Shown here piece by piece: positions 8,554 to 17,294 of a stretch of DNA of 64,000 nt. Origin of the DNA: Chloropicon primus. Its lineage: Eukaryota; Chlorophyta; Chloropicophyceae; Chloropicales; Chloropicaceae. The position numbers and the translations under genes are program-made. The stretch lies in the NCBI GenBank assembly GCA_023205875.1, contig CP060757.1, positions 1,240,001 through 1,304,000 of the forward strand, given 5' to 3'. The notes beneath the pieces are model-generated. The model saw only the letters and a list, made by a program, of their open reading frames with translations, did not search any database and was not told the origin of the DNA. How positions within the stretch are numbered: the first letter of the stretch is position 1; each line of letters opens with the position of its first letter.

Positions 8554-8690
8554 CTCCTCAGGGTTGCACATACGTTTGTTAGTACGGGCTGCCGTGCGTG
8601 GGCGGAAGTATTCGTTCATGTACGGTGGAATGGTCGTGGTAGGGCCGAATTACCCTGCCGAGAAACTTACAAACTCGGTGAAACGACCTT
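8554..8690 (+). ncRNA. Candidate Fanzor guide-RNA scaffold / element right end
   Basis: The stretch directly after the Fanzor stop codon is not coding but has potential structure. A 4-bp stem, ACGG (8584-8587) with CCGT (8592-8595), closes a GCTG loop. A 7-bp stem, 8638-8644 with 8653-8659 (GGTAGGG/CCCTGCC, one G-U pair), closes an 8-base loop. CCGAG at 8658-8662 could alternatively pair with CTCGG at 8674-8678, competing with the first stem. In TnpB and Fanzor elements the scaffold RNA lies just 3' of, or overlapping, the nuclease gene and ends at the element boundary, where the flanking DNA becomes the guide. Position and structure fit; transcription and the exact end are unproven. Confidence 0.4.
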
Positions 8691-9155
8691 TGCAGAAAAC
8701 TAACAGGTAAGTAGTGGCCGGCCTTCCTCCGTGTTTCTCTCTTTCAGTGGAAAGGAGAACTTGCCTTTGTGCTTCCAGTATTGACTGTGATTTCCCTACC
8801 GTCCTTTCGTGACTTTTCTGTGTGCTGTTTTTGATCTGATGTCTGAACACCATAACACTCTCCCTCCCTCTCAGTTTTCCTGAAAACTCACGGTCAGGGA
8901 ACTCCAGGCCCTCCCAGAAGGCAGGGAGAACTCCAAGGCAGTGACCTTGGCGTCGAGGAAGGGAGGGGAAGGACAGGTTTGCAGAGGAGGCAGGAGGCAG
9001 GGAGGCGGGGCGATGGGTGCTTGGTAGCCCTGGCCGCGGTTGGCGATTCGTGAGACCAAGCGTCCGAGAAATTTCGAGGGAGGGGGCGGGACGTCTTCCA
9101 CATGGTCTCGCGGGAGGGGAAATAGACCACTACTTGGCACACGAGAGTCCTTGGG
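8691..9155. other. Flank between the Fanzor tail and SCD1 (SCD1 5' leader)
   Basis: About 465 bp without a supported gene. It opens with a splice-like pair, GTAAGT at 8707 and a pyrimidine tract ending CTTTCAG at 8747, which would bound a 41-bp intron. The rest is GC-rich and purine-rich and leads to the SCD1 start codon. Reading frames on the minus strand here look like chance. Confidence 0.4.
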
Positions 9156-12100
9156 ATGGGAAAGTGGATAGAAGCGCTCGTCGTTCTGGGGAGGGCGGAC
9201 GCGTCCCCGGAGGCCAGCGCGCGGACTTCGAGAGCGGCGAGCTCTGAGTTCGACAACCGGGCGTCCATATTGAGGTGCATTCCCGGGGAGGCGAGGGAGC
9301 ACCTCCCACCGCAGCTCAGTGTCTGCTGCCTTCCCACGGGAATCCAGAGAAAGCCTTTCCACCACAGGTCGCTGAGCAAGTACTACGACAAGTACAATGT
9401 CGTCCTCACGGACTCAACGGGCAACAAGACCTACGGCTACTGCTGCACCTTCTTCGACGTTTGCTCCGACAGGGTTCCGCGGGAGGGGGAGAGCCAGGAA
9501 GACGAGTTTGCTTACACAAAGTGTCTCTGCCTGATATCCAAAGACCCTCTCTACTCGACCTTCGAGACCTTGGTGCAGACGATGTACTCCACTTGCTTCT
9601 ACCAGCGGTCGGTGCTGAGCTACAACTACGACCTCCTCGCCGAAATTGTGACGAGAGTGAACCTCTTGCCAAGAGAGCTGGGCAGTCCCATGCACCTCAT
9701 TCTTCCGATCGACAGCAGGACCATTCACCTGGAGTTCGAGTGCCTCCCGGAGGGTTCGCCCTCCGAGATTCAGATCGACGACGTGGTCGGGATCAAGCCA
9801 AAGGCCTTGCTGTGCCTCTTCGAGGCGGTGCTGCTGGAGAGGAAGGTGATTCTGAGGTCAGAGAGCAAAGCCAAATTGAGCGGCGTGGCAGAGGCTCTGT
9901 GCGAGCTCTTGTACCCCATGACCTGGCAGCACATCTACATCCCGATCGTTCCCCAGGGGCTGACAGAGTATTTGGAGGCGCCCACGCCATACTTGATGGG
10001 CGTTCTCTCCAGCATCTCGACTCACAGCTTGAACTACGATCAGTCGATCGAGATCAACATCGACGACTCCACCTGCCACTTTGGGGAAGACTTCTCCCTG
10101 CCCTTCTGTGACGACTTCGTGCTGCTCAGGAAGCGGCTGGAGCAGCTGCCACGGGAGGGCGGCCACTTGGATCGCAACAGGTACTTGAAGCACAGGGAGA
10201 GGGATATCAGGTCCTTGTTCTTGGAGTTCGTGACCAACTTGTTGGCAGAGGCCCGCAAGCACTTTCAGCAAAACAAAAGAGACTTCGGGGAGGTCAGCGG
10301 CCAGGACCCTGACTTTCTGCAATCGTTCATGGAGACGCAGATGTTCCAGAATTTCTTTCACAATTCTCCGGGAATGCTCGACGCCCAAGAATTCGATGCG
10401 ATGAGGTCCCGCTTGACGGAGAGGTTTTCCCTCGTGTCCGAGGCGCAGGCAGTCGGCAAGCAAGTCGAGATCGTGAGCTTCCAATCCATGCTGCCGTCGG
10501 CTGATATAGCCAGCGACCTGGAAGGAGCAAAGAAAAACTCCCTGGCCAATCTGAGCGGTGCGGAGGGGTGGAGGAGCAAGGCGGAGGACAAAATGTACTC
10601 GAAGCTTCAAATGGAGGCAATAAAGAGCGAGAGGATTGTAGACTTGCACGAGTCTGGCCTGCAAGTCACTCCTGATGGTGGTGGAAACAGCAGCGATTTC
10701 TCGTACAACGAGAAGATCGAGGAGCTCTTCGATTGCGTGTACTTATATTTTCAGACGAAATACGGGAACCTTCTGTTCGACACGAGTTCCTCGATTGTCA
10801 GGCAGTGCATCGATAGCGTGGGCAGCATGGAGCATCTGACGGCAATGGTGGACGTCTTCAAGTACACTATTATGGAATCAAAGAGCAAAACGATAGAGTT
10901 CCACAGCCTGGACACCATGCAGAAGTTGATTCCCGTGTTCGAGGACATTGTCATGAAAGCAATCCACTCGGGCGACCACATCTTGGCGTTTGGGGTGCTG
11001 GCCATGAGCCTGTTCATCGAGTACAAGCCCGTGCCTGATGGGGGCGAGGGCATCACGGCTTTTGCGCACGTCGTAAACGATTTCCCGAAGAACAAATCCT
11101 TCTGGGTGGAGTTGGTGTCTTCGATCGTCGGGGGCGCTCAAAATTTGGAAGCAGAGGAGTCGGCGGCCGGCTACGAGTTTGTCGCAGATCTCCTGCTCCT
11201 CTGCTCGGTGATATTTGGTGATGACACCTGGTATGAAGCTTCAGTTCACGATCTCGCCGAGAAGATCACGATGAGCGAGCTCGAAGCAAAGGACATCAAA
11301 GTCATGTGCCTCCTGAGCAAGTCCAAATTTAGTCCAAGGGCAGTCTCCATGTGCCCAGATTCTAACTGGAACTTGCTAGGGAAGTTCCAAGCCGCGGAGT
11401 TGAGAGAAATGGAGGTGCGCCTACCTTCAGGAGAGTTGAAGGCAGCCCCGAATTCTCCCGTGAAGTCTATGGACTCGTTTTCGAACGTGATCATCGCTGC
11501 CACGTGCGATGCCCAGGTCCGCTTGTATAGTAAACCTTCAGGGGGGTCCAAGATACTGAGGGCTCCCGCATCGGTGCTGAGGCAGAGATCACGCCTCAAT
11601 CTCGTGAAGTTTAGTCGGGAAGGGTCCAACTTCTTCATTGTATCAAACAGAATCGGAGTCTGGGACACGAGATCCTTGAAAAGCATTCGTCACATGGAGG
11701 TGGAAGACACTCACTCGTGTTTTCGCGTCAGAAAGAACAATTCGGGGAAGGACTCCATTCTGGCTGGGACTGCAAAGGGAAGTTGCAAGCTGTGGGACCA
11801 CCTGTCCTCGGCCTCAGCTGCCTGCCTATCCTTTGAAGGCCATTCCAAGCAGGTGACAAAGATAACGTGCCTGGAGGGAGACAATAATCTGTTTGTATCC
11901 TCTTCCCGGGACGGTAGAGCTCTGCTGTGGGACGTGAGAAAGAACGGGGAGCCGGTGCACACGATGGTTGGGCACGAGTCTTGGATCACGGACCACCGAA
12001 TTTTCTACTGTGGCGACGACCCCTATCTCGTGTGCGGCAGCGACGATTGGACGAGCACGGTTTGGAACCTCAGCAACGGAAGCCTCTGCTGCACCTACTA

Positions 12101-12521
12101 TGGCCATACCAGTCCCGTTTGTTCGCTTGCGGTGTGCTCCAGCGATCCCGAAGAAGGTCCTGTGATTGCTTCTGGCGATTGCACAGGGTCGATCCAGCTC
12201 TGGAGAGCTACTCTGGGCGATGTGTACACTTCTGGCGCTACCCTCGAGTCTCTGTCTCTGAGAACGAGAGGCGATCCGGTACTCAAAGTGGAGTGCCAGG
12301 GGTCGAAGCCCTTGATCGCCTGCCACTCAAGCAACACTGTGGCATCGTGGGAGCTCTGCGGCAGCGAGGGTGACCTTAGCGCAAACTGCAAGGCTTACCT
12401 CGACCTGAGTCTGCACTTCACCGCATGCAAAGTGGACTACGCCACGAATTTCGTATACAGTGGTTGCGCAAACGGCAACGTTGTGGCGTGGAGCCTCGCC
12501 GAGGGGATGTGCTCCTTGTGA
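9156..12521 (+). CDS. SCD1: DENN domain plus WD40 protein, SCD1-like
   Basis: 1121 residues, no intron. A tripartite DENN region covers about residues 1-400: VVLTDSTGNKTYGYCCTFFD (uDENN), then KALLCLFEAVLLERKVILRS, LCELLYPMTWQHIYIPIVP and YLEAPTPYLMGVLSS (cDENN), then DFVLLRKRLEQLP (dDENN). The middle ~350 residues are helical. From ~745 to the end there are about seven WD repeats (DAQVRLYSKPSGG, GHSKQVTKITCLEGDNNLFV, SSRDGRALLWDVRK, GSDDWTSTVWNLSNG, ASGDCTGSIQLWR). This order is that of Arabidopsis SCD1, a Rab GDP-GTP exchange factor that works with exocyst and clathrin at the plasma membrane and cell plate; the same role is plausible. The start matches the family's short hydrophobic N-terminus (WIEALVVLG). 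Confidence 0.93.
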   Translation: MGKWIEALVVLGRADASPEASARTSRAASSEFDNRASILRCIPGEAREHLPPQLSVCCLPTGIQRKPFHHRSLSKYYDKYNVVLTDSTGNKTYGYCCTFFDVCSDRVPREGESQEDEFAYTKCLCLISKDPLYSTFETLVQTMYSTCFYQRSVLSYNYDLLAEIVTRVNLLPRELGSPMHLILPIDSRTIHLEFECLPEGSPSEIQIDDVVGIKPKALLCLFEAVLLERKVILRSESKAKLSGVAEALCELLYPMTWQHIYIPIVPQGLTEYLEAPTPYLMGVLSSISTHSLNYDQSIEINIDDSTCHFGEDFSLPFCDDFVLLRKRLEQLPREGGHLDRNRYLKHRERDIRSLFLEFVTNLLAEARKHFQQNKRDFGEVSGQDPDFLQSFMETQMFQNFFHNSPGMLDAQEFDAMRSRLTERFSLVSEAQAVGKQVEIVSFQSMLPSADIASDLEGAKKNSLANLSGAEGWRSKAEDKMYSKLQMEAIKSERIVDLHESGLQVTPDGGGNSSDFSYNEKIEELFDCVYLYFQTKYGNLLFDTSSSIVRQCIDSVGSMEHLTAMVDVFKYTIMESKSKTIEFHSLDTMQKLIPVFEDIVMKAIHSGDHILAFGVLAMSLFIEYKPVPDGGEGITAFAHVVNDFPKNKSFWVELVSSIVGGAQNLEAEESAAGYEFVADLLLLCSVIFGDDTWYEASVHDLAEKITMSELEAKDIKVMCLLSKSKFSPRAVSMCPDSNWNLLGKFQAAELREMEVRLPSGELKAAPNSPVKSMDSFSNVIIAATCDAQVRLYSKPSGGSKILRAPASVLRQRSRLNLVKFSREGSNFFIVSNRIGVWDTRSLKSIRHMEVEDTHSCFRVRKNNSGKDSILAGTAKGSCKLWDHLSSASAACLSFEGHSKQVTKITCLEGDNNLFVSSSRDGRALLWDVRKNGEPVHTMVGHESWITDHRIFYCGDDPYLVCGSDDWTSTVWNLSNGSLCCTYYGHTSPVCSLAVCSSDPEEGPVIASGDCTGSIQLWRATLGDVYTSGATLESLSLRTRGDPVLKVECQGSKPLIACHSSNTVASWELCGSEGDLSANCKAYLDLSLHFTACKVDYATNFVYSGCANGNVVAWSLAEGMCSL

Positions 12522-12624
12522 CGTTTTGTGAATTGTGTGTTATATAATTGCTGACACTTTACAACTTTTCATTTTTGTGACGAAGAAAACGTCATATTAA
12601 GTTTACGGGCCCTCCTCACTCGCT

Positions 12625-13689
12625 TTAGAGAGGAGCAAAATCCTTGAACAGCTCCTTCGCCTTCTCTGGGTCGACCTTCGCAGAGTTTGGATCATCGATC
12701 GAATCTGGATACTTGTCGAAGTTCTGCGTGTCACCCTCACCCTTCACACTTGGAACAATTGGCGGTTGCTGCTCTTCCGAATTGAGAGCCGCCCAGTTGT
12801 ATCCCTTGAACCACTTGTGCTTCTTGATGTCCTCAGCCCCATTCTTGAGACAGCCAAGTCTCTTTGTCCTATCCGACTGAAGAAGCTTCTTGACCAGGTC
12901 CTTTGCGTGAACATCGAAGTGTCGAGGGAACTCTAATTTGTTTGCAAGAATCTTCTGGTAGATTCCAAAAGGGTTCTCGTCGTAGAATGGTGGATACCCC
13001 GCTAGCATCTCGTAGATCAGGATTCCCAGGGCCCACCAGTCGGCGCTCTTTCCATGGCCCTTGCTCTGAATGATTTCTGGTGCCAGGTACTCGGGCGTGC
13101 CACACAATGTCCACGTTCTATCCGTGACCACCTTGGCAAAACCGAAGTCAGTGACTTTCAAGAACCCTCTATAATCCAACAAAAGGTTCTCTGGCTTCAA
13201 ATCTCTATAAATAATGTCCTTGGTGTGAAGGTACTGAATGGCAGATATAATCGATGCGGCATAAAACCTGCTTGTGTCGGTGCTGAATCTACCCCTTTCA
13301 CGCAAGTGAGAAAAGATCTCACCTCCTGCAACGTACTCCATGAGCATGTACAAGCTTGTTTCGTCCACAAAGGTGGCAAAAAGGTGGACAATGAAGGAAT
13401 GGTCGATTCTCGACAGAATATCCTTCTCACTCCTTATGTGCTCGACCTGCTTGAGTCTAATCACCTCGCTCTTCTTCAGAGCCTTCAAAGCATAATATTT
13501 TCCTGTCGCCTTGTGCTTTACTAGCCTAACTCGACCAAAAGTTCCCGTTCCTAACGTTTCGAGGATATCGAACTCGTCTAAGCTTTTGAATTCCTGACCC
13601 CTTCTTGGCTCCAAGCTCGAGCTCACCTGAGGAGCCGGCTCCTTGTCCTTTTTCTTGCTCTTGGAACCGAGCCCAAGCGCCTTCTTCAT
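12625..13689 (-). CDS. cAMP-dependent protein kinase (PKA) catalytic subunit-like AGC kinase
   Basis: 354 residues, no intron. After a Lys-rich N-terminus the kinase domain begins near residue 40 (FDILETLGTGTFGRVRLVKH). Visible residues are Lys69, HRD-type YRDLKPEN with Asp163, DFGFAK at 181-186, and the activation loop TWTLCGTPEYLAPE with Thr194 in the PKA position. ADWWALGILIYEMLAGYPPF follows. The AGC tail ends with the hydrophobic motif FKDFAP, six residues from the C-terminus, as in PKA-C (F-x-x-F). This closeness to PKA rather than PKG or S6K suggests cAMP signalling; no regulatory subunit lies in the window. It converges on SCD1 with 103 bp between the stops. Confidence 0.93.
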   Translation of the reverse strand: MKKALGLGSKSKKKDKEPAPQVSSSLEPRRGQEFKSLDEFDILETLGTGTFGRVRLVKHKATGKYYALKALKKSEVIRLKQVEHIRSEKDILSRIDHSFIVHLFATFVDETSLYMLMEYVAGGEIFSHLRERGRFSTDTSRFYAASIISAIQYLHTKDIIYRDLKPENLLLDYRGFLKVTDFGFAKVVTDRTWTLCGTPEYLAPEIIQSKGHGKSADWWALGILIYEMLAGYPPFYDENPFGIYQKILANKLEFPRHFDVHAKDLVKKLLQSDRTKRLGCLKNGAEDIKKHKWFKGYNWAALNSEEQQPPIVPSVKGEGDTQNFDKYPDSIDDPNSAKVDPEKAKELFKDFAPL

Positions 13690-14824
13690 TGTGTCTCTCC
13701 TTTGTCCTGAACCGTCCTTCCTCTACAATCAATGTCGAGTCTCCTCTGCTCGCCGAAATGCACGTCTCCACCACCGCTCAGCGACTTGCTTTCAGCCCCA
13801 AAGTTCAGGAAACAAAGGAAGACGAGAAAAGGACACAATCCTTCCAAGTCTCTCTCTAAGGTTACGCCTTCCCTCCGACCGAGGGCAGCCCACTGACGCG
13901 GTTCCCAAATCCCCCTCCCTGGGTCTGCTCAGTCCTTTTCTTAGGGTAGAGTTCCTTACGTCTCCTCCTTTCCTCTTCGGTCCCGTCAGTCCGGTTCCTC
14001 GTCCCCGTGGCCAGTGCCGTCTCAAGCCAAGGTAAGGTAGTCCTCCCTTCCCTTGAGTCTTGTCCTCTACGCCGCAAACCACCTACGAAACCACCTCTTT
14101 TGCCAAGCCCAAGGTCCTCGAGGAAAAATGAAGAGTTCGTATTGTGCTAAATGCAACTTACTGGACAAGGGAGCGAGAACAACGGGGAGGGAAACACTCC
14201 CACAAAACAGAACAGAACAGAACAGAACAGAACAGAACAGAACAGAACAGAAGAACAAAGAGGAAGAGGAAGAGGACGAGGAAGAGGAAGAGGAAGAGCC
14301 AGCTTTGCTTAAGAAGGGGAATGGAAGGAGCGAAAGAGAAACAGGGTTGTCTTTGTGTAGAATTGTCATACTGTACCTCGCAGCGATTGGGGAAACGCAT
14401 ACATGTTTGGGATGAGGACGGAGGGGAAACTCAGACTCAAGAGGAAAAGTTTCAGTTTTAGAGTAGTATTCACGAGGTAGGACAAGAAGAGGAGGACGAG
14501 AGGGCAGCACGGGATTATAACTATGAGGGAAGACCCTCTTCTTGTACACGAGGACAAGCGAAGTCAATCCCCGGGACCCCGGGCCGCCTTTCCTTTCAAT
14601 GAAAGAAAAGTTCAAATATGAATTTGTCAGACAGCAGAAGACTTCTTTCTTTCTTTGTTTGCTTGGGACGTTCGTACGTTCGCGTGGTGGATCATCATCA
14701 TCATAGTATCCATTTCTTTTTTCTGTTTCTGTTTCCGTTCTACTTTACATTAGATTGCTTACTCGATGGGCAGACAGAGCCCAGCGGTGATCCCTGAGGT
14801 GCGACGACCTCCCCGACCTCTCAG
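13690..14824. other. Large intergenic region between PKA and SSRP1
   Basis: 1.1 kb with no supported gene. The PKA-proximal part is CT-rich and should be its promoter and leader. The middle contains an (AACAG)n array, followed by GA-rich low-complexity DNA (14255-14300). 14640-14760 is AT-rich and flanks the SSRP1 stop. Frames of 80-180 codons here are translations of repeats. Scans by eye found no tRNA, snRNA or rRNA. Confidence 0.55.
14207..14252. repeat. (AACAG)n pentanucleotide microsatellite
   Basis: About nine perfect AACAG units followed by GA-rich sequence. It lies in the intergenic region and is not coding. Confidence 0.9.
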
Positions 14825-16441
14825 CTACTTCTTCGGCTTCTTCTTCTTCGGCTTCTCGTTGCTGTCACTGTCGTCGTCGTCATCCGAATCCTCGTCGTCG
14901 TCAGAGTCATCGTCGTCGTCTTCACTGGCACTGCTGTCGTCGTCCTCGCTCTCGTCCTCGCTCTCCTTGAAGTCCTCGTCCTCCTCGCTGTCCTCGTCTT
15001 CGCCGCTCTCGCCCAAGTCATCGAGCCCGGCAACGGGGGCGCTCGCCGACCTCCCGCCGGCGTTCATGGACTGCTGCACTTGCTTCAGGTTCTCTATCCT
15101 CAAGTTCCTCTCCTGGATGAAAGAGAAGAGGTTCTGCCACTCCTGCTTCTGGATGCTCCTGAACAAGAACTCGGTGTCCGACTTTGTCTTCACGAGCAAG
15201 TCAAAAGTCTTGGCAGCCGCAGAGTACTGGGACATGGACTGCCTCTGGAACTCCACAGACTCTATGTCGTCGAAAAGGATGAGGATCGGCGGCTTCTGCA
15301 CGTAGAAGAAGGCCTTCTCGAGCGGGAACAGGTACCCGTCGTCGCTCTTGTAGCTGCACCTCACGCAGTGGCCGTCGCCGGAGGAGTTCTTGAACTTCAC
15401 CGGCCGGCTGATCTTCGCGCCCGCCAGACCCCTCACGACCTTGGCAAACACGTCGCTCGAGGGCCCGTTGAAGTTCCTGTCTGGAATTCCGTTCCCGTTC
15501 ACCTCGTTCTTCTTCTGCAGCTGCTCGTCCGACAGGTTCAAGTGGACCTCCTCCATGTCGTCGTTATGGAACTGAAACAGGACGTGCGGGTAGAAGGTCT
15601 GGCCCTTCCTGATGGGAGGATCCAGGGAGAGCACGACGAGGGTCTGGGGCTGGTGGACCTTCGGCAGAACGAAGACCCTCATGATGCTCGTGTACCTGAT
15701 CTTGAAGTCCTGGCTCTGGCCCACGAGCTTCAAGAAGTTCATGTGGAGCTGCACCTCGTACCTGCCCCTCGGCACCACCACGGCGACCTCAGGCATGGAC
15801 AGAATGATGTCGTCGCTGCTGGTGACCAGGTCGGCCTTGGTCAGAACCTGGTCCAGGAACACCTTGGCCGAGGTCTTGTCCTCCTCGGCGAAGTAGGTCG
15901 ACGAGTCGGGGGGAACGTAGAACGACATCTCGACCAGGGCGTCCTCCTTGGTCGCCGTCCCCGTGTCGTCGGTCTGGAACTCTATGGCGACCTCGTTCTT
16001 CCCCTGGAGGGACGCCTGCGAGATGTCCTTCATCGTCACCTCGAAGGCCTTCTTCCCGTCCACGTCGAAGCTCAGCTGCGAGTCCACGATGTTCAGTTCC
16101 CCCCAGTTCCTGCCGTTGGAGCTCAACTCGCGATCTTGGACCACGCCCTGCTCGAACCTCGCCCTGAGCTCCTCGATGTCCCTCTCCCGGAAGCCAACGA
16201 AAGCGAGCTGGCTCCCATCCCTCTTCTTCACCGTCAGCACGAACTCCCTCCCGCTCCTCGCCCAGTACGCCTCCTTGACCTCCTCCGAGCTCACCGTGAT
16301 CGTCTTCCCACCGCCCTGCTTGCGCCACGTAAAGCCTTTGCCTTCCAGCTTGAACGTCCCTTGAGGCGCCGCACCCGTCGACGCGAGGTAGATGCTCCCG
16401 AACTGGTGCACCCCCCCTCCGCTCGCCACCTCCGCTGCCAT
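14825..16441 (-). CDS. SSRP1: FACT complex subunit SSRP1/Pob3
   Basis: 538 residues from the ATG at 16441; the open frame continues upstream only through the translated CA repeat. The N-terminal PH domain includes GSIYLASTG, GFTWRKQGGGKTITV and WARSGREFVLTVKKRDGS. The SSRP1 middle domain follows: ELNIVDSQLSFDVDGKKAFE, YVPPDSSTY, FLKLVGQSQDFKIRYTSIMR, VVLSLDPPIRKGQTFYPHVL, then KSDDGYLFPLEKAFFYVQKP. The protein ends in an acidic Asp/Ser/Glu tract (~465-528) and a short Lys/Pro tail. No HMG box follows, unlike plant and animal SSRP1; the architecture is Pob3-like. FACT, with SPT16, chaperones H2A-H2B during transcription and replication. It is divergent from NDUFS6 (241 bp). Confidence 0.95.
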   Translation of the reverse strand: MAAEVASGGGVHQFGSIYLASTGAAPQGTFKLEGKGFTWRKQGGGKTITVSSEEVKEAYWARSGREFVLTVKKRDGSQLAFVGFRERDIEELRARFEQGVVQDRELSSNGRNWGELNIVDSQLSFDVDGKKAFEVTMKDISQASLQGKNEVAIEFQTDDTGTATKEDALVEMSFYVPPDSSTYFAEEDKTSAKVFLDQVLTKADLVTSSDDIILSMPEVAVVVPRGRYEVQLHMNFLKLVGQSQDFKIRYTSIMRVFVLPKVHQPQTLVVLSLDPPIRKGQTFYPHVLFQFHNDDMEEVHLNLSDEQLQKKNEVNGNGIPDRNFNGPSSDVFAKVVRGLAGAKISRPVKFKNSSGDGHCVRCSYKSDDGYLFPLEKAFFYVQKPPILILFDDIESVEFQRQSMSQYSAAAKTFDLLVKTKSDTEFLFRSIQKQEWQNLFSFIQERNLRIENLKQVQQSMNAGGRSASAPVAGLDDLGESGEDEDSEEDEDFKESEDESEDDDSSASEDDDDDSDDDEDSDDDDDSDSNEKPKKKKPKK

Positions 16442-16464
16442 CTCCTCCAACCCTCTTCCAAAGT

Positions 16465-16490
16465 CACACACACACACACACACACACACA
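16465..16490. repeat. (CA)13 microsatellite in the SSRP1/NDUFS6 divergent promoter
   Basis: A perfect CA run 24 bp upstream of the SSRP1 start codon, within the 241-bp spacer shared with NDUFS6. Confidence 0.9.
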
Positions 16491-16682
16491 ACACAACCTT
16501 GTGCAGCCGCTCCGCTCCCCCGCGCTCAATCTCTTCGATTGTCTTCGTTTTCCCGCCATGGGACCGACCCTCTTGGAAATTTCCATTTCCGTCGAGGAGC
16601 GAAGCGAGGGCAAAGCGGAAAGAGCGGAGAGCGGAGAGAGTTTTCAAGGGCGGTTTGAGGTGAAGAAGGAGTTGAAGGTTCG

Positions 16683-17294
16683 ATGATGCAGAGGTGGGCG
16701 AAGGCGTTGGGGCCAGTGAGTCGGCTGGCGTGGCAGACGGAGAGCATGGTGGAGAGCGCGCTCAAGGCGCTGGGAGGATATGGGCCCTCGAGGGTCTTTA
16801 GTTCTGCGGTGACTGCGCCTGCGACGATACCCACGACGAACAGTCAGGGGGCTGCTTTCCCGGACGACTTGAGGAGCACCTCCGGCCTGGGAAAGGGGGA
16901 CAGCCTCGGCACGCACACGTCCAAGTGGCTCTCGGTAAGTTCCCAAGGAATTCGAGTTCCAAGTGGCCCTTCCTTCCTCTCTCTCCCGGGCCTGGGTTCG
17001 TCTCCCGTGCCGGAGGGCGCATTTTCTGACCTCTTTTTCTTTTCCTCGTGCGACTCTTTTTCTCGCCTCCCGCCCGTGCGTCTTGCTCCAACCGCGAAGG
17101 AGGGAGAGGGTCCGATGGAGATGATCGCGAGGGTCCCGCCAATTGCCGTGAAGGAGAAGGTCGTCGCCTGCAGAGGAGGCCAGTTCTCTTTGGGGCACCC
17201 TGTCGAATTCATCAAGGTCTACGGCACCACAGAGGCCGATCCCGCCGTGTGCAAGTACTGCGGCCTGCGGTACCACTACGACGGCGACCACTAG
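16683..17294 (+). CDS. NDUFS6: Mitochondrial complex I 13-kDa subunit (NDUFS6)
   Basis: Two exons, 16683-16934 and 17100-17294, give 148 residues. The intron (16935-17099, 165 bp, GTAAGT...GAAG) is a multiple of three and has no in-frame stop, so unspliced mRNA would add 55 residues. Splicing restores the family match: KWLS, then EGEGPMEMIARVPPI as in plant NDUFS6 (KSPMELINEVPPI). The zinc site reads ACRGG, LGHPVEFI and CKYCGLRYHYDGDH (Cys, His, Cys-x2-Cys), the hallmark of the zf-CHCC domain that closes the peripheral arm of complex I. The N-terminal ~40 residues, with Arg and no acids before Glu20, look like a mitochondrial presequence. Confidence 0.93.
   Translation: MMQRWAKALGPVSRLAWQTESMVESALKALGGYGPSRVFSSAVTAPATIPTTNSQGAAFPDDLRSTSGLGKGDSLGTHTSKWLSVSSQGIRVPSGPSFLSLPGLGSSPVPEGAFSDLFFFSSCDSFSRLPPVRLAPTAKEGEGPMEMIARVPPIAVKEKVVACRGGQFSLGHPVEFIKVYGTTEADPAVCKYCGLRYHYDGDH

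Noticed and set aside
14124-14415. Small plus-strand frame containing CxxC and repeats of NRTEQ
   Set aside because: The repeats are a translated (AACAG)n microsatellite and the rest has no family resemblance.
15080-16663. 527-codon plus-strand frame antisense to SSRP1
   Set aside because: Low complexity, Val/Leu/Arg/His-rich, no family match; mirror of a real gene.
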